Assembly (NCBI GenBank): GCA_023678885.1
Contig: CM042985.1
Span: 8,048,985-8,112,984 of the forward strand
Reading direction: 5' to 3'
Length of the DNA: 64,000 nt
DNA from: Pogostemon cablin
Taxonomy: Eukaryota > Streptophyta > Magnoliopsida > Lamiales > Lamiaceae
A program made the position numbers and the translations under genes. Below the pieces are notes generated by a model. It worked only from the letters and a program-made list of their open reading frames with translations, was not told where the DNA came from and searched no databases. Positions 12,213 through 24,088 of this stretch are shown here, in pieces. Position 1 is the stretch's first letter. The number at the start of each line of letters is the position of its first letter.

Positions 12213-12950
12213 TATTATACTTTAATAATGGATCGATTCGTCTCATGATCATACTCATTCAAAATTAAAACCTTACACGAATATTTCGGTTTTTTTTTTA
12301 AAGTGAATTTTGGAGGGTAATTGGAAGGTAGAGTGTCGCCCACATGAATAGGATGCACACGCTTTCCGGGGTGGGCAGAGCAGGAAGGTCACATGGTGGT
12401 TTTGACTTTTATTTTAATTTAATTATTACACAACAAAACCATCAGAATCTTTCCTTTAATGGAAACAAATTGCCAACCAACTATTACCTTTTTTAAATTG
12501 TGAAAATGACAAAAAGTGGTCACTATTGGTTAAGTGTAATTTTAAATAGCCACATATGTTATACACAATTTTTTCTAGTCACTTTTAAAGGAATTGACCA
12601 AAATGCCCTTGAGGGGGACCCACTTTTCACAATGTCTACAGAATGAGATTCCACACTTTTTGACTAAAAGTACCAAACGTACAGTAAAGGAATCGGATTC
12701 TTCTTTATTTCTGAATAAAGTGTGAAAGTACAACTACCACTACCTAGTACTCCTATGTAGGCATGTGATCCCTCATATCTATACAAAAGAAATGAGGTAA
12801 TATATAGTGGAAAAATGGGGGTGGTCGTCCAACATTTATAAAACAATTTTGTACTAATTATTTTAGAGGTTGAGCATTTGGAAGACCATTCGGGAGCAAA
12901 TTTCTAGTATTTTTAGAGAGGTGTGAGATTTTAGGGAGCAGCTGTACAAG

Positions 12951-13811
12951 GTATGTTTAAACTTGTTTTAACAGTTATGAATGCCTTAATTTTATAGTTA
13001 TGAATGCCCTTATTTTATAATTTTGATATGCCTCATGAGTGTATTCTAATTATTCAACGTTTTTATAATAGAATAGAAAAAATTGTGGGCCGAGTATAAT
13101 AATTTTTAACATCCAAAAGTTTTTCTCTCTTAAATCTTCACCAGTCATGTTAGATCGTATTTTTTAAGTAATCTTCTCAAAAATTTGTTAAACACTGGTG
13201 AGTAGGCCGAACAGGGTGAACAGCAGTAGGCCGAATAGAACAACCGCTGGCCGAATAGCCCAAAAATTCTCTTAATTTCAGAAACTTAGTAGTCCGAATA
13301 GAACAACATTTGTAGGCCGAATAGACAAACTCAGTGGGCCGAATAGAACAACTAGGTGGGCCGAATAGAACAACCGCTGGCCGAATAGCGCAAAAATTCT
13401 CTTAATTTCAGAAACTTAGTAGGCCGTATAGAACAATATTTGTAGGCCGAATAGACAAACTCTGTGGGCTGAATAGAAAGACGTAGGCCGAATAGAAGAA
13501 ATAAAATTTTCACGAATTTTTCAAATTTAAAAAATATTTAGGCCAAATAGAACAATTTTAGTAGGCCGAATAGAAGAACCTTTTGGGCCGAATAGAGGAA
13601 ACATTGGCCGAATAGAAGAAAAAAATACATAGACTTTTTAAGGTGTGTCGAGGTAGGCCTAATTTTGAAAACAGTGTAGGGCTGGATACATTAATTTGTT
13701 GACCGAATAGAATACAATATGAGTACAATTTTTTTAATGTAATAATGTTGCAACTAATTTTCTAATGTTTTAATGTTGATGTTATTAAACTATTCTTGAA
13801 AAAATGTGCAG
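12951..13811 (+). other. 5' intron of the MULE transposase gene
   Basis: A strong donor (CAAG/GTATGT at 12950/12951) and an acceptor directly before the start codon (TGTGCAG, 13805-13811) suggest a leader intron of about 860 bases. It contains the whole left tandem array. The - strand ULP gene has the same layout at the other end. Inferred from splice motifs only. Confidence 0.55.
13203..13710 (+). repeat. Left tandem array of GGCCGAATAGAACAA
   Basis: About 17 imperfect copies of a motif close to GTAGGCCGAATAGAACAA are spaced roughly 18-40 bases apart, on the + strand. Within it a longer block of about 130 bases is duplicated: the stretch ending TTCTCTTAATTTCAGAAAC near 13286 recurs near 13416. 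The same motif forms the right array on the opposite strand. Confidence 0.88.
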
Positions 13812-16724
13812 ATGAGTTATAAAAAAGTTGGGATGTCTTGGGGTGGAGCTTGGGAAGGGTTGCAATACACAGGTGGAGTGGTGAACTGGTTATTCTTGCC
13901 AGATGATAGTCTGTGTTATAGTAGTTTGCTAAAAGAAATTCATGACATAGTACAAGCTGATTTGGGGCATTGGGGTTATGTAGTTCATTCTCTAGTTGAT
14001 TACGATGGCCGTTTGTCTAAATATAAGATAAAGAATGATGCACGTGTTGCAGAAGTATTCAACTGTGTTGATGTAGGAATGGTGTATGTGACACTCCGTC
14101 CTATCGCGGGTGCAGGGAGTAGTATGGTTTCAGGGATAGGTTATGATGACCGAAGTGGTGGTACGAGCAATGACCCACGTACGAGGGCACATTCTAGTGG
14201 GAGGCCTGATTTTGATTTGAATGTGGAGTATAGTTCGGCCTCAGAGATGCAGTGTTCTGGTTTTAGAGAATGTCTAGATGTTGAAGCCGATGATGTCGTT
14301 TGTGAGGGTGAGGATGATGTAGATGGTTGTAATGATGATGATGACCCAGGGAATAGGACTGTCGAAGAAGGGGATCACATACAGCAGGATACTATTCAGT
14401 CTTCTAGCGAAAGCGATGATGGTGCTGAGGAGAGAAGACGCCAATTATATGAAGAAATCTGTGATTACATACGTCAGAGAGGCGGCCCTAGCTTTCTTGA
14501 ACCGATTAATCATGACTTGCCCCGTCCTGAAATGCAGCCAGAAGAGTTGTGTAGTACACGGCCCAACACCCATCCTTGGCTGATTCCAGGTATGGACACT
14601 ATGTTTATTTATAATAGAAATAGAACTAAAGTATATTTTTATGTGAAACTAATGCACCTGCCACGTTCATAGGCATTCTGGATGAATCAGACAGAGTAGA
14701 TCAGTTGACTGGCCCTGAGTTTAATGCGTCTGGTGTTCTTCAAAAGAATAGTGTATTTGCTACAAAAGAGAAGTTGCAGATAGCCGTCGGAATGTATAAC
14801 TTGCGGCACGGAGTGGAGACCCATGTCCAAAGATCTAGCACGACCAGGTATAACATTGAATGTAACCTGAAGGGTCAAACAGGGTGTCCATTTAAGATGC
14901 ACGCAAGAATGAGTTATGGGTTGTGGGCAGTGGTTAAATTCATCGAACATCATGGTTGTTTAAATGATCCAGACAGGTCAACTCCTACACAAGTGTCATC
15001 CAAAGTAATCGGTTAATATTTTGCTGCTAGGCAGTTTGATAAGGTTACTAGCCTCCGACCCCAGGCGATGAGAGACGAGATCAGGACTGATTTTGGGTTC
15101 AACATCAGCTACAATATAGCGTTAAAGGCAAAACACTATGCTGTTGGACACACGTACGGGGATCACGACAGCTCTTATAAAATGCTCCCTGCGTATACGC
15201 ATCAGTTGGAATACGCAAATCCCGGTACGCACATCCGAATCTCTGTTGATGAAGATGACCAGTTAAGGTTTACATTTTATGCACTTGGAGCATCGAGGCG
15301 GGGGTTTCAAGGTCTGGTCGTCCAGTCATTGTCATAGACGACACTCATACGAAGGGGAGGCACAGAGGAATTATGTTTGTTGCAGTCACGCATAATCCAA
15401 ACCATCAGATATTTTCACTCACCTTAGGCACTGGCGATGTTGAGAGCAACATTTCGTGGACGTGGTTTTTAGAGAGGTTACGAGAGGCATACGGATGTCC
15501 ACGAGATCTATTGATAGTTTCTGACTATTGCACGCGCTATTTCTACTGTATATTCTGATGCCCATCACGGTCTATGCTGCTACCATTCAAAGCACGGATT
15601 GGCCGGCTTTGGAAAGAACGTTTTGTATACATTTCAGCGTGCGATGGATGCATACCTATCAACAGATTTTGATAAGTTAGTCTGCCAACATCTACAACTT
15701 TTGTAATATTACATTCAACAACGAGCCGGTATAATTATTTTGTATTAATGGTCCCCATTCCTAACTTGTTATTTGCAGGTGAATCAGCTTATTGCAATGT
15801 GGTACCCTGTCGCAGGAGTTAATGGAATTGGTTTGGTCGTGGGGATATGAGAAATGGTCAATGGTGCATTGTCCTGTCAGTAGGTACGAGTTTATGAACT
15901 CAAATGCAGCTAAGTCGTACAACAACGCCATCCTTTGGGCGCGACAGCTACCTATATGCACAATGCTAGAGATTTGTCGCACAATCACTGAGAGGTGGTT
16001 TTACGAACGTCGAACTGAAGCTGAGCAACGGAGTACCATCCTATGCCAGCGTCTCCATGATGAATTAGTGGAACTTTCTCATGCAGCCCAAAAGCTTAAT
16101 ATTTCCATGCTCATTGGAAATAAGTTTGCAATCAAGGACAGTGATAAGATATTCACTGTTGACTTGAACGACAGTACCTGTACATGTGAGAAGTTCCAGA
16201 AGGACCTTGTTTCGTGTATTCATGCGATGAAGGCAATCGAGTACGCATACACTAAACATACTTACTTGCATTGATCTCCTGATTATGTGTTTCTTATATT
16301 ATACGTTCTACAGTGCTTGTAGGTTGCCAGCCAGTACCTACGTGTCTCCAGTTTACCATCGCACCAGTGTAGTAAATATGTGGCGTGGTCCAGTGTTGCC
16401 TGTTCCCCACTACACTCAGTGGGACACACCTGAAGGAGTCATGTCACAGCGTGTGAAACCCCATCTGCCATGCAGACAGGCCGGTCGACCATGAATGTCT
16501 CACATAAGGTCAGGGATCGAGTCGTCCAGGAGATGTCACAGAGAACATGTGTGCTCCAGATGTCGACAGCCAGGTCACAATCGACTAAATTGTACTAGAA
16601 CTTCATCGTCGCATGACGATCCACCTCCTCCTGCGATGGATGCCCCTAATCCCCATATACGTAGGCCAAAAAAATGTGGAAAATATGGTGAAATTGGGCA
16701 TACTCGTCTACGTTGTCCTTCTTA
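13812..16724 (+). pseudogene. mudrA-like MULE transposase, degenerate
   Basis: Encoded the DDE transposase that would move the element. Exon 1 (13812-14589) gives an N-terminal region plus an acidic linker. Exon 2 from 14673 gives the MuDR DNA-binding domain (FATKEKLQIAVGMYNLRHGV). An in-frame TAA follows at 15014-15016. The MULE core then continues: VIVIDDTHTKG, LIVSD and DAHHGLCCYH, with frame breaks near 15310 and 15535. A probable intron ends at 15779. The core goes on to EKWSMVHCPVSRYEFMNSN (15850-15906). A SWIM zinc finger (CTCEKF...CIH, about 16180-16230) follows, then a TGA at 16492-16494. Two CCHC knuckles end the protein; the second has Tyr for its second Cys. In NAAKSYNN, Lys stands where the family usually has the catalytic Glu. 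No full-length protein can be made. Confidence 0.85.
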
Positions 16725-16902
16725 AATCTAGTGTATACATTATAATTACAAATTCGAAATTTAGAGCTGTGAAAACATTGCCACTTCCATTTCAACTCGA
16801 AATTACAAAGTCCTACTTGGTTCATTTAAATAAATTTATACACAAAAAGGAATGTCTATAAGAATTTCATCACGTTTGATTAGTTCTAAACTAAGTATAA
16901 GT
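16725..16902. other. Gap between the convergent MULE genes
   Basis: AT-rich sequence between the 3' end of the transposase and the stop codon of the - strand protease gene. It presumably holds the 3' ends of both transcripts. No further feature is seen. Confidence 0.4.
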
Positions 16903-19900
16903 TCATGCTCTGGCAATAATGGTACCAGCCTGAAAGATTAGGAAAGCAACTTGCTTACGGAAACGCAAGATGTGATCGGGGGTGTTCCAGTTAAAGTCCC
17001 TCGCTAATATTCCCTCTACGGTCCTGAGACAGGCCGGTCCGCAACTAGCATCGTCATCTTGTCTGAAATAAATGTCTCTGCGAGCTGGTGTCAACTGGAA
17101 AGTGTACGGAACCCCTTCGGACTCAATCTCGCACATCAGAGCTGGCATGACACGTCTGAAAGGTAGAGTCTCCATCATCTGGTGCTCCCTCATGTCAGGC
17201 TCGTCATCCCATCTATGCCGAAACGAGTCAAAACAGTAGAAGGACATAGTCTTTGTAAGCAGTGCACACGGGTAGTAGTGCGCTGTCGTGTGGACTATGA
17301 ACAATATCTACCAAAAGTAAGTTAAAAGGAATGCATATATTAGATGTATACCACTAGGTCAAAGTAGGAGTTAGTATTTTGTAAATACATCAAGGGTTAG
17401 TATAAAATACCACGTCACAATCTAACCATGGCCTCGACCCCCTCCATACTGGCAATCGCCCTTGGGCGTACGCACGAAGATCTGTCAACAAGTCATCACT
17501 TATGCTGGCAAATGTCGTTTTGTCATCTTTGAACCGGCTCGTGTGCTCATTCCAAACTGATTGAACTCGGACCTTACACGATAATTCTATAATATTAGTC
17601 TCAAAAAATTAAGTACTAAATTATATTCAATCCATTGTAATATGCTCATTTACTTACAGAGAATTTCATGTCCATAATGCAGTAGGTGCCAACATCCTGA
17701 TGAACGTGTACGCCGATGTCAGATGGTCGCTCTGATAATAATCGGAGGTATGTATCCAGGTGCTGAAACATATAGAAACATATTAATAAAAATGTGAAAT
17801 AATGAATCATACGTAGTTATTAGGTATACACATGCGTGCTATATGATATTACCTGGTCGGAAAACCAAACACTGGGGTCCTCCATCTCAGTGAAAAAGTC
17901 ACTGCCTACTCCATAACCGAGACCAACGTTGATCCTGAATTCAACAATTCATTAACAACATTCTAAATTATTTAAAGTAATATATGAAAACGTCTAAAAT
18001 ATGTTAGATAGCACTTACAGATCACTGCTGTTCATAAATCGCCGGAATATTTGCCACTGGCGCTCTCGTTCAGTCGTTGTGAATGGAGACTGTAATGCTG
18101 CAGTTGGATTTCTTGGCCGCTTAGCACGCATCATACCATCTTCAGTAACGCCGAGTGTGGGGGCCATCGGACTGACATGCTCCACCGGTCTAGACGGGAA
18201 ATGTCTAACCCCTGACCTCGCGCTCGATGGCTCAGCTTCAGACAACTGGGTCCGGGAAAGATCAGCTCGAAGGCGACTGATCTCTCCCGTAAGCGTCTGT
18301 CGAAACAAATGTGATGTTTGACGCTCAGACACAATCTGACAAGCAAGCAGGTGTAACAACTCATCCTGCTGATCCAACCGACGAAAGACCCTTTCTTTGA
18401 ACTCCTGATCATATCTGTGGTCTTCATGATCATCTCAGTAGGCGTCACCCATCCCACTATCATGCCACAGTGGGGGCTCATCTACTCCAGCGTCATGGTG
18501 CTGTTGTCCGTCATGCTCATTTACAAAGCGAGCATGCCAGCTATGATGTATCGGGTCATAAGAACTAGGCTCAGCGTACCTCGTCTCCCCTGAAGCGTGT
18601 CCACTGTACTCAGGGCTATGAGTATAGGGAGGTCGGTAAGAATGCTGATCCCAATTTGACGTCCAAGCTGCAGGATCATCCGTACGCTGGCCCTGCCACC
18701 GATCATCAACGTCCACACCCAAATAGTACTGACGATCCCATGGATTACTAGTGGGATCGTGAGCGGTCTGCTGCTCCAGATGTGAGTACTCAGGCCCCCG
18801 GACGACCTTTCGTCTTGGGTTAGAATATGACTTGGTGTACAGCCTCATGATCAACCCCTCCAAAGGATCATTCTCTATGCCAATCCAATACCCCTTTGTA
18901 CGCTCAATAGCGAGAACACGCGGAAAATCCACCACATCAAGATCCTGATGAAAAAAAACCCAATACATTTAGATACAGTATCACTGATTTGCCTTCACCT
19001 AAATGGATTAAATAATATAATTATACCCGATTAAATAGATTCCTATCGACCCTCTTCACTTTACGAAATACCCATCGAAGGCAAAGTGGCCTTAGATCCA
19101 CCCTATCGTCAGGGACATGGCCATAACACGCAGCAAGGGTAGGTAGACGCTGTCACCCGTAAAGCACTTATATTAGATAATTAATGTTGTTGAAATTGAT
19201 AATACACTATAATTTTATGCAATCTACTAAAACACGTACCTGGAGCGCAAATGTGCACCCGTAAAAGTGGTATCTGTACTTATCGGGGTTTGCTTTAGCT
19301 GGAAGTTTAGTCAAAATGTTGTCCATAAAGTGCAGCAGCGTCATATAACTGACCTGCCCCCAAGGGAACAAATCCCATCTCTGTTCGTCCTCTACTAACT
19401 CCCAGACTCAGTTGTCCACACCCACCTTGGTGACATCCAACCCAAGGATAAAATAGTACACCAACAGCACCTTGGCAATTTTAACCGCGTCCTCGGGGCT
19501 AACATGTCTAAATCTTCTGCCTTCAAATTCACTAGCAATCTGACTGACTAATGGTCTCTCGTCCTGACCATAATACCTATCGTAAACCCCATCAATCGGG
19601 ATCTGATATGATAAATTCGGATCGAACCCGAGTCTATCCCGAAAGCAGAGTCCCATTATCCTCATGAACTCTACCATGCTAAATATAAGACACTCGTTAC
19701 CAACCTGAAAATATCTAGCAGTGAGATCGTCCCCACTAAATGTAATCTCCCGCGTCATGAGACTGTGGAGATGAGCATTCGCGTTCCAATCATCGTTGAG
19801 ATCCCAGTAATGACCAAAGCATGATCTTCTAAACATCTCCTCCGCATTACCCCCAACCCTAGTTAACTGTGTACGAATAATTTCCATCACAACTCCTGGT

Positions 19901-20964
19901 TTGCAGTAATTATGTATACTGCAGTTCTGGCCCTGCATAGATTGACGCTTCCACTCACCCTGCACAAATAAAATTTTTGCTAGATAAGACAGAAAGTCAT
20001 AATTACGGACAAAATAAGTATAAGTTCATTGCAGCCACTGACCAAATATTTGCATACTCAAACATTTGTTCTATTCGGCCTACAGTTCCTTCTATTTGGC
20101 TACAAATTGTTCTATTAGGCCTACCGAAATTGCTCTATTCGGCCTACCAAATATGCTCTTATTCTAGCCAGACAACCATTTCCAAAAAAATTCAAAACTC
20201 TATTCGCCCTACACTTGTTCTATTCGGCCTACAGATTTGTTCTATTCGGCCTACAAAAACCTATATTCGGCCAACCAAAATTTCAGACAAATTTCAAAAA
20301 AGATCCTACCCTTTGCTCTATTCGGTCCACACTTGTTCTATTCGGCCTAAAGATTTGTTCTATTCAGCCTACTAAAAACCTCTATTCGGCCAACCAAAAT
20401 TTAAAAGAATGTCAAAAAGTAATTACTCCTACACTTTGCTCTATTCGGCCTATACTTGTTCTATTCGGCCTAAATATTTATTCTATTCGGCCTACAAATT
20501 TGTTCTATTCAGCCTACAAATTTGTTCTATTCGGCCTACTAAAAACCTCTATTCAACCAACCAAATTTAAAAAAATTACGAAGTAATTACTCCTACACTT
20601 TGCACTATTCGGCCTACACTTGTTCTATTCGGCCTAAAGTTTTGTTCTATTCGGCCTAAAGTTTTGCTCTATTCGGCCTACACTTGCTCTATTCGGCCAA
20701 CAAAAAGTTCAAAAAAAAATTTAACACCCCACTGCGGTCCTACATCCTACATGTGATGTATACACAATCAAGTCACATTCAACGCATTACATTTCCAAAC
20801 CACATGTACGAAACATTATACAAAATTAATTCACATTTTACACATATGAACAAAACCACAAAAAATATAGTGGAAATATCCTCGAAAAAAGTCCTAAAAA
20901 TCATTATACACTAATTTAGAGATGCCAATAACACTGCTTATATACATACCTGAAAATTTGTCAT
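16903..20964 (-). pseudogene. DUF1985 / ULP1-type cysteine protease (C48) gene of the MULE, two premature stops
   Basis: A ULP-like gene of the kind carried by KAONASHI MULEs; its relatives cleave SUMO. My model has eight exons on the - strand: 20964-20950, 19959-19240, 19149-19027, 18944-18019, 17934-17853, 17762-17658, 17572-17411 and 17307-16903. Phases fit at all joins; one acceptor (exon 7, GTAAG) is weak. It totals 846 codons. Exon 2 holds the DUF1985 region (GNECLIFSMVEFMRIMGL). Exon 4 is a low-complexity linker rich in His, Asp, Tyr and Ser, ending in a likely coiled coil. Exons 7-8 hold the protease: WLDCDV, IVHTTAHYYP (candidate His), FDSF (Asp) and RQDDDASCGPAC (Gln and Cys). All catalytic positions look intact. 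In-frame TGA codons at 19408-19410 and 18435-18437 break it. Intron 1 contains the right tandem array. Confidence 0.8.
20050..20705 (-). repeat. Right tandem array of GGCCGAATAGAACAA (inverted)
   Basis: About 24 imperfect copies of TTGTTCTATTCGGCCTAC, which is the left-array motif on the opposite strand. The array lies wholly inside intron 1 (20949-19960) of the - strand ULP gene, in sense orientation to it. The repeat keeps long + strand frames open by chance; they are not genes. Confidence 0.88.
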
Positions 20965-21376
20965 TTCCAATGTGTAATGCACCGTGGGAGACCGCAAATG
21001 GAGAAGAGAAATCCAGAAATGCACTGTGCTTGATACTGGGATGAAAGGAGAGAAGAAGAGAGAGGATGTTGGACGAAAGATGAGAGAGAAAGAAAGAAAG
21101 AAAGAAAGGTGAAAATGGATTTAATGATGTACCCCACCAACCCCCATCTAAAATCTTAAATTCAAAATTTAAAAACTTTAAATGTGGTCCACCCTCCCCC
21201 CATTTACTGCAGTCAAAACTGACATTATGATGGCCCCATTATTTTCGTCCTTTACCTAACAGTTATGGGGGTAATTTGGGGAGTCCACTTAAAAGTGGCT
21301 AGTAAAAATTGGTTTTAAGAGATATGATTATTTTAAATTGTACTTTGTTAATAGTGTCCATTAAAAAATCCGACCC
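20965..21376. other. MULE right end: leader and promoter side of the ULP gene
   Basis: Lies between the putative ULP start codon and the element end. It includes an (AAAG)n-like run near 21086-21108 and the right terminal inverted repeat. By position it should hold the promoter; no clear TATA box is assigned. Confidence 0.4.
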
Positions 21377-21385
21377 TTTTTAATT

Positions 21386-22110
21386 TATACCCTCTAAACA
21401 TTTTCTAATCTTGTCCCCACATCATTATTTCATTTTCCAACACTATTATAAAATATGTTCTCACTATTTGCATTTTATAATTTAAACTTTTCTTTGACCC
21501 TTTATGCCATCAAAAGTCCATTTTCACTTTTATTTATTTATTTATTTATTTATTGAAAAGTAGGAAAAGGAAATTATGTTTAGTAGGTCACCATCTACCC
21601 AATCAAATGTGCACATTTCATCCCATGGAGATTTAATGTATGAAATTACACTAATTTTAATCTATCTATGAAATTGCACTAATTTTAATCTATCTTTATG
21701 AAGGTAATCTATTATCATCATAATTAAACTACCTTGCATAAATTGCATCATCTACATATTCTTAGGCATTTTTTATTTAGGACAAGAAAGATAGATAAGT
21801 TATCAAATACAAACCCAAAAATAAATTCTATTAATTCCGGATAATAATACTTCAATTCAAGATCTAATATCATAAAAACTTTAAAGGTGGTCATTTATTT
21901 TCTTCACGTGGTTTAATTAGTATTATTATTTTATTTATAATGAATAGTTGTATTAGTAGTGGGTGGTGTGTTAGATATGAAAACCTTTTACTTAAAAAGA
22001 AAAATAAATATCTTTAAAGTGAATGCAAAAAATAATAAAAGTGAAACTTTTGGTGTGGACGAAGTATAACATAAATTTATTTCTCCAATTAATATGTTAT
22101 TTTAATGATA
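21386..22110. other. Gene-free AT-rich stretch
   Basis: No gene is seen. There is a (TTTA)n run near 21532-21555 and a local duplication around 21640-21695 (ATGAAATTGCACTAATTTTAA and a near copy just before it). Confidence 0.5.
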
Positions 22111-22368
22111 CTCCCTTCGTCCCATAAAGAAGTTCACAGTTACTGTAGATACGGAGTTTAAGAAAAAATTACTTTTTGGGGGTAGTTTGGTATTTTTAAG
22201 TAATAAATTATAAAGTAAGTTTTGTGAGTTGTAAAGGGGTAACAATTTTGAAATTAAAGTGTATTGTGGGGTTATTGATTTGTGTGTATTTCCTTATTTG
22301 GGGGTGTGAACTTGTTTATGGGACGAACAAAAATAGAAAGTGTGAATTTGTTTATGGGACGGAGGGAG
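22111..22368. mobile_element. Stowaway-like MITE
   Basis: Starts CTCCCTTCGTCCCATAAAG and ends TTTATGGGACGGAGGGAG, with TA on both sides. The right end is partly duplicated inside the element: GTTTATGGGACGAACAAAAA precedes the true end by about 45 bases. Confidence 0.75.
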
Positions 22369-22427
22369 TAATAAGTAATAAAATATTATCTTACAAAACA
22401 AGTTTAATATATGAAATTTCAATGTAC

Positions 22428-22459
<32 letters not shown>

Positions 22460-22886
22460 TTTATGGTTTTTAAGTCATGTGTCGATAGTTTTTACATCCA
22501 TCGAGTCGCGAATTAGTAGAAAAAAGTACTTCAAATTCCTAATTTATAATCAATTTATTTTTCGGATATTATATTAAAAAATAAAATAAAATCGGATACT
22601 ATAATGCTCTGTCTTAACTACTTTAGCCACACTAGTGCGCATTTAATATACTTTCATGGCTGCAATGTTGGAAACACTTTTATTTAAAATGAAACATGAA
22701 ATTAATACTAGTAATCAATTACTTCCGTCAAATAATATATTTACCTTTTGCTTAATTCGTCGTTTTACAATATGGTTCAACACTTCAAAAATAAAAATAA
22801 AAAAAAATCTAAATTCAAATATTCAAAGGAATATTTTAATTTTAAAATTATCTATCAATTTTTAACTCAATATATCATATTTTATA

Positions 22887-23159
22887 CTCCCTCCGTCCCA
22901 ACTTTAACTTCACATTTTCTTTTTTGGTCCGTCCCAAATTCAACCTCACACTTCCATAAAAGGAAAAAGCAACTAACTAATATCCCTCTAACATACTTTA
23001 ATTTCAAATTTGTCATCACCTTTTTAACACACATAACATATTTTATCATTTATCTATTACCCAAAAATACCATACTACCCTAAAAAATAAGTCAAAATAT
23101 AAATTTTCTTAAACTTCGTATCTACAGTAAACGTGAAGTTGAATTTGGGATGAAGGCAG
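22887..23159. mobile_element. Stowaway-like MITE, uninterrupted relative of 11695-12212
   Basis: Begins CTCCCTCCGTCCCAACTTTA and ends TGAATTTGGGATGAAGGCAG. It runs parallel to the outer element at 11695 over its whole length. At 23045-23060 it shows the undisturbed site (ATCATTTATCTATTACCC) into which the inner MITE of the other copy inserted. Confidence 0.75.
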
Positions 23160-24045
23160 TACTTATTTACTCCATTCGTCCCAGGAAAGTCTGCACCCCT
23201 CTTTTCGGCACGGAGATTAAGAAAATAATAACTTCTAGTTCAAACTTTCATTACCAAATTATAAATTTACAGATAGATATTAGCGCGCCAACAAGTTTTA
23301 CAATCATCGAGGGGAATGGGATTGGAGCCTATTAATTAAGTCACCACAGTGGAAACCCATTTTCGGAGGTATGGCGATCCCATGAACGAAGTTCAACGGG
23401 TAAAAACGAAACTGTAAAAGGGTGACTTGGAAGAGCATACTTAATAATACAATATTTTTGCGGAAATATTTCCGAGTCTCATTCCTATGGTGATAAGTGC
23501 TCTTCATGTGACGTTTGAGGTTGAGTTTATAACTCTTAATGAATCCAAAGGCATATATCTTTGCGAGGTGATTGGTCACAAGTTACCCTTGGAGGATTCA
23601 CCTAAGTGAACATAGTAGTGGGGTCGCTACTATGGGGGTGTGGGCTACTCCCTAAAAATGTTCATGATACAAGATTCCGTGCATGACCGGAAAGCACACA
23701 ACTGATAGAACCACAATGTTTACTCATACTGTGTGTGGGATGAATTGCCATATTTTTCAAATGACATAGTTCAATACATTCATGTCACTATGTGCCTAAT
23801 GTGGTAGTTTGTTCACACTAAGTGGAGGTTCAAACCCGAAAGGTACCTACACCTATTACACGGTATTATATGCTCAATTTATTTTCATATATATATATAT
23901 ATATATTTTTTAAAACATGGTCAATAGCATTAATCATGAATTTAAAAGTGATATGGCTGATTGACTTCCAACGTTTCTCTCCCTTATAACCCCAAATATT
24001 AAGTATGGTAATAACCCCCTAAATTAATTTGCATTTATTTCATTC

Positions 24046-24088
<43 letters not shown>

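Larger units (their letters stand above)
12500..21376. mobile_element. Mutator-like element (MULE) of the KAONASHI/ULP-bearing type, about 8.9 kb
   Basis: Diverged terminal inverted repeats of roughly 120-130 bp lie at about 12500-12625 and 21255-21376. Matching blocks include GGTCACTATT versus GGACACTATT and CTAGTCACTTTTAA versus CTAGCCACTTTTAA. Flanking 9-mers TTTTAAATT (12491-12499) and TTTTTAATT (21377-21385) match at 8 of 9 positions, as in an old MULE duplication. Inside are a mudrA-like transposase gene (+) and a DUF1985/ULP1-protease gene (-), convergent, with a gap of about 180 bases. A tandem array of GGCCGAATAGAACAA lies near each end in opposite orientation. MULEs carrying ULP-like genes are known from Arabidopsis, rice and melon. 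The exact ends are uncertain by a few bases. Confidence 0.85.

Noticed and set aside
19977..20586. Long + strand open frames rich in LFYSAY/LFGL repeats
   Set aside because: They are translations of the tandem array TTGTTCTATTCGGCCTAC; the repeat lacks stops in two frames by chance and the peptide has no family resemblance.
12500..21376. Treating the transposase and the ULP gene as host genes
   Set aside because: Both lie inside terminal inverted repeats with near-matching 9-bp flanks, and their domain pair is that of known ULP-bearing MULEs.
24048..24086. (TA)n tract as an AT-rich origin or attachment site
   Set aside because: A plain microsatellite of a kind common in plant introns and intergenic DNA; nothing else supports a function.
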